NCBI GenBank assembly: GCA_945876095.1
Contig: CAMCMP010000011.1
Location: 1-44,447, forward strand
Direction of reading: 5' to 3'
Length of the DNA stretch: 44,447 nucleotides
From: Chitinophaga pinensis
Lineage (GTDB): Bacteria; Bacteroidota; Bacteroidia; Chitinophagales; Chitinophagaceae
The translations under genes were made by a program, and so were the position numbers. Shown here piece after piece: positions 43,641-44,447 of this stretch. The notes under the pieces are model-generated. The model was given only the letters and a program-made list of their open reading frames with translations. It searched no databases and had not been told where the DNA came from. Positions within the stretch are counted from its first letter, which is position 1; each line of letters starts with the position of its first letter.

Positions 43641-44447
43641 TCAGGATTTATTCATTAAAGAGATTAATTCAAAACTAATATTTTGAAACTCTTTTCCATT
43701 ACTAACTTGAAGTAATGAAAGCCAATGAAAATATATTTTTTCGAAATTTTTCATTTCGTCGATTGATAAATACTGAACGTTTAAATTCTGATGAATTGGA
43801 CTGAACTCGGAAATAATTTTTTGAACAAAATTTTTGAAATTATCATCTTGAAAACGAGCAGGCCATTCTGGCATAAAAAAACTTAATTGACTATCAAAAA
43901 ATGACTCCTTAATTTCATATCCATTTGAAAGACGAACTAACAAATTAATTTGTTTATTTACTAATTCATAGTCATTTTGAACAAAATTTTTAAATACAGA
44001 TTCGACTTTTAAGTAAATTTTTGAAATCATTTCTGGTTCGACTTGTTCAAAGTTTAAGCCACTTAAATCAGCAATATCAAAGTACTTATTCAGAATTACT
44101 AATTTTTCTTTTTCCGTAAGATCTTTAATTTCAATTAACTCATGAACGTAACTTAATAGATTATTTCTATCAGAAAAAGAGAGCCAGTTATTTGTTTTAA
44201 GAACAACTGTAATTCCATCTTTCAAATAAAATTCGAAACCAAAACAATTACTAGAAACATTTGGTAGCAGTAAAATATTTTCAATAATATGAATACCCTC
44301 TGACTGTAAACTAACATTTACAAAATATTCTACGGTTTTTTGAATTTTGTTTTTAGCTTCAGAAACTGTTTTAGAACGTCCAACAACAATCCATTCTTTT
44401 TCTAAAATTTGATTAAAAAGAATTAAAAAACCTTCATTTGAAAAAAC
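43641..44447 (-). CDS. C-terminal part of a large contractile-injection-system (baseplate-associated) protein, truncated by the window edge
   Basis: The reverse-strand frame is open from the window edge (44447) to the TGA at 43641-43643, giving at least 268 residues. The TTG at 44225 sometimes chosen as a start is internal, because the open frame and family motifs continue upstream. Near codons 50-62 it reads EGIHIIENILLLP, the counterpart of the EGFHLIEHLLLRP motif I recall from large proteins of eCIS clusters. Further on it has SQLSFFMPEWPARFQDDNF, FVQKIISEFSPIHQNL and MKNFEKIYFHWL, the conserved C-terminal block of the same proteins. These proteins are thought to belong to the baseplate region; the role is not proven. 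The next gene starts one base after its stop. Confidence 0.75.
   Translation of the reverse strand, partial: VFSNEGFLILFNQILEKEWIVVGRSKTVSEAKNKIQKTVEYFVNVSLQSEGIHIIENILLLPNVSSNCFGFEFYLKDGITVVLKTNNWLSFSDRNNLLSYVHELIEIKDLTEKEKLVILNKYFDIADLSGLNFEQVEPEMISKIYLKVESVFKNFVQNDYELVNKQINLLVRLSNGYEIKESFFDSQLSFFMPEWPARFQDDNFKNFVQKIISEFSPIHQNLNVQYLSIDEMKNFEKIYFHWLSLLQVSNGKEFQNISFELISLMNKS

Noticed and set aside
44223..44225. TTG 44225 as the start of a complete 194-residue gene
   Set aside because: The frame stays open to the window edge, and conserved family motifs lie upstream of the TTG, so it is an internal codon.

Overview
The window comes from the chromosome of a low-GC member of the Bacteroidota, most likely Chitinophagaceae-like or a related Sphingobacteriia-type lineage. 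The evidence is the gene set: a fused NAD(P)HX epimerase/dehydratase, a DUF4197 protein, a plug-less TonB-receptor-like barrel next to a giant TPR protein, a long IspH, a LuxC-type acyl-CoA reductase next to a ferredoxin, a STAS protein next to ribonuclease Z, and a fused GlcD-GlcF oxidoreductase. Start codons lack obvious Shine-Dalgarno sequences, and several upstream regions carry TAnnTTTG boxes, the -7 element of Bacteroidota promoters. No insertion sequence, prophage integrase or CRISPR array is visible.

Bases 1-15,560 are mostly housekeeping: nnrDE, a DUF4197 protein, a glutaminyl cyclase lipoprotein, a membrane-anchored HU-like protein, the barrel/TPR pair, DoxX, a 4HBT thioesterase, a DUF6526 protein, cinA, a 2-oxoacid dehydrogenase E2, and the GTPases der and era. 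An initiator tRNA-fMet follows at 15,690-15,761, with a well-placed promoter and a terminator.

Bases 16,000-18,315 hold a TPP riboswitch that leads directly into a TonB-dependent receptor, so this receptor is probably a thiamine-related outer-membrane importer. Bases 18,317-21,063 are a reverse-strand cell-wall group (ddl, a PASTA protein, a rhodanese) with an NTF2-like lipoprotein upstream. Bases 21,205-32,951 carry ferredoxin/acyl-CoA reductase, a DegP-type protease, a cytoplasmic alpha-amylase, ispH, cmk, clpC, STAS/rnz and dapA. Bases 33,308-36,241 encode the GlcD-GlcF fusion.

The right end (36,423 to the edge) is the most notable region. It is the distal end of a contractile injection system (eCIS, Afp/PVC-like) operon. 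In transcription order it holds the C-terminus of a large baseplate-associated protein that runs off the window, a 1957-residue CIS tape-measure-type protein with four tandem internal repeats, and an Afp15-like AAA+ ATPase. These three genes are tightly packed or overlapping. Sheath, tube, spike and effector genes should lie beyond the right edge.
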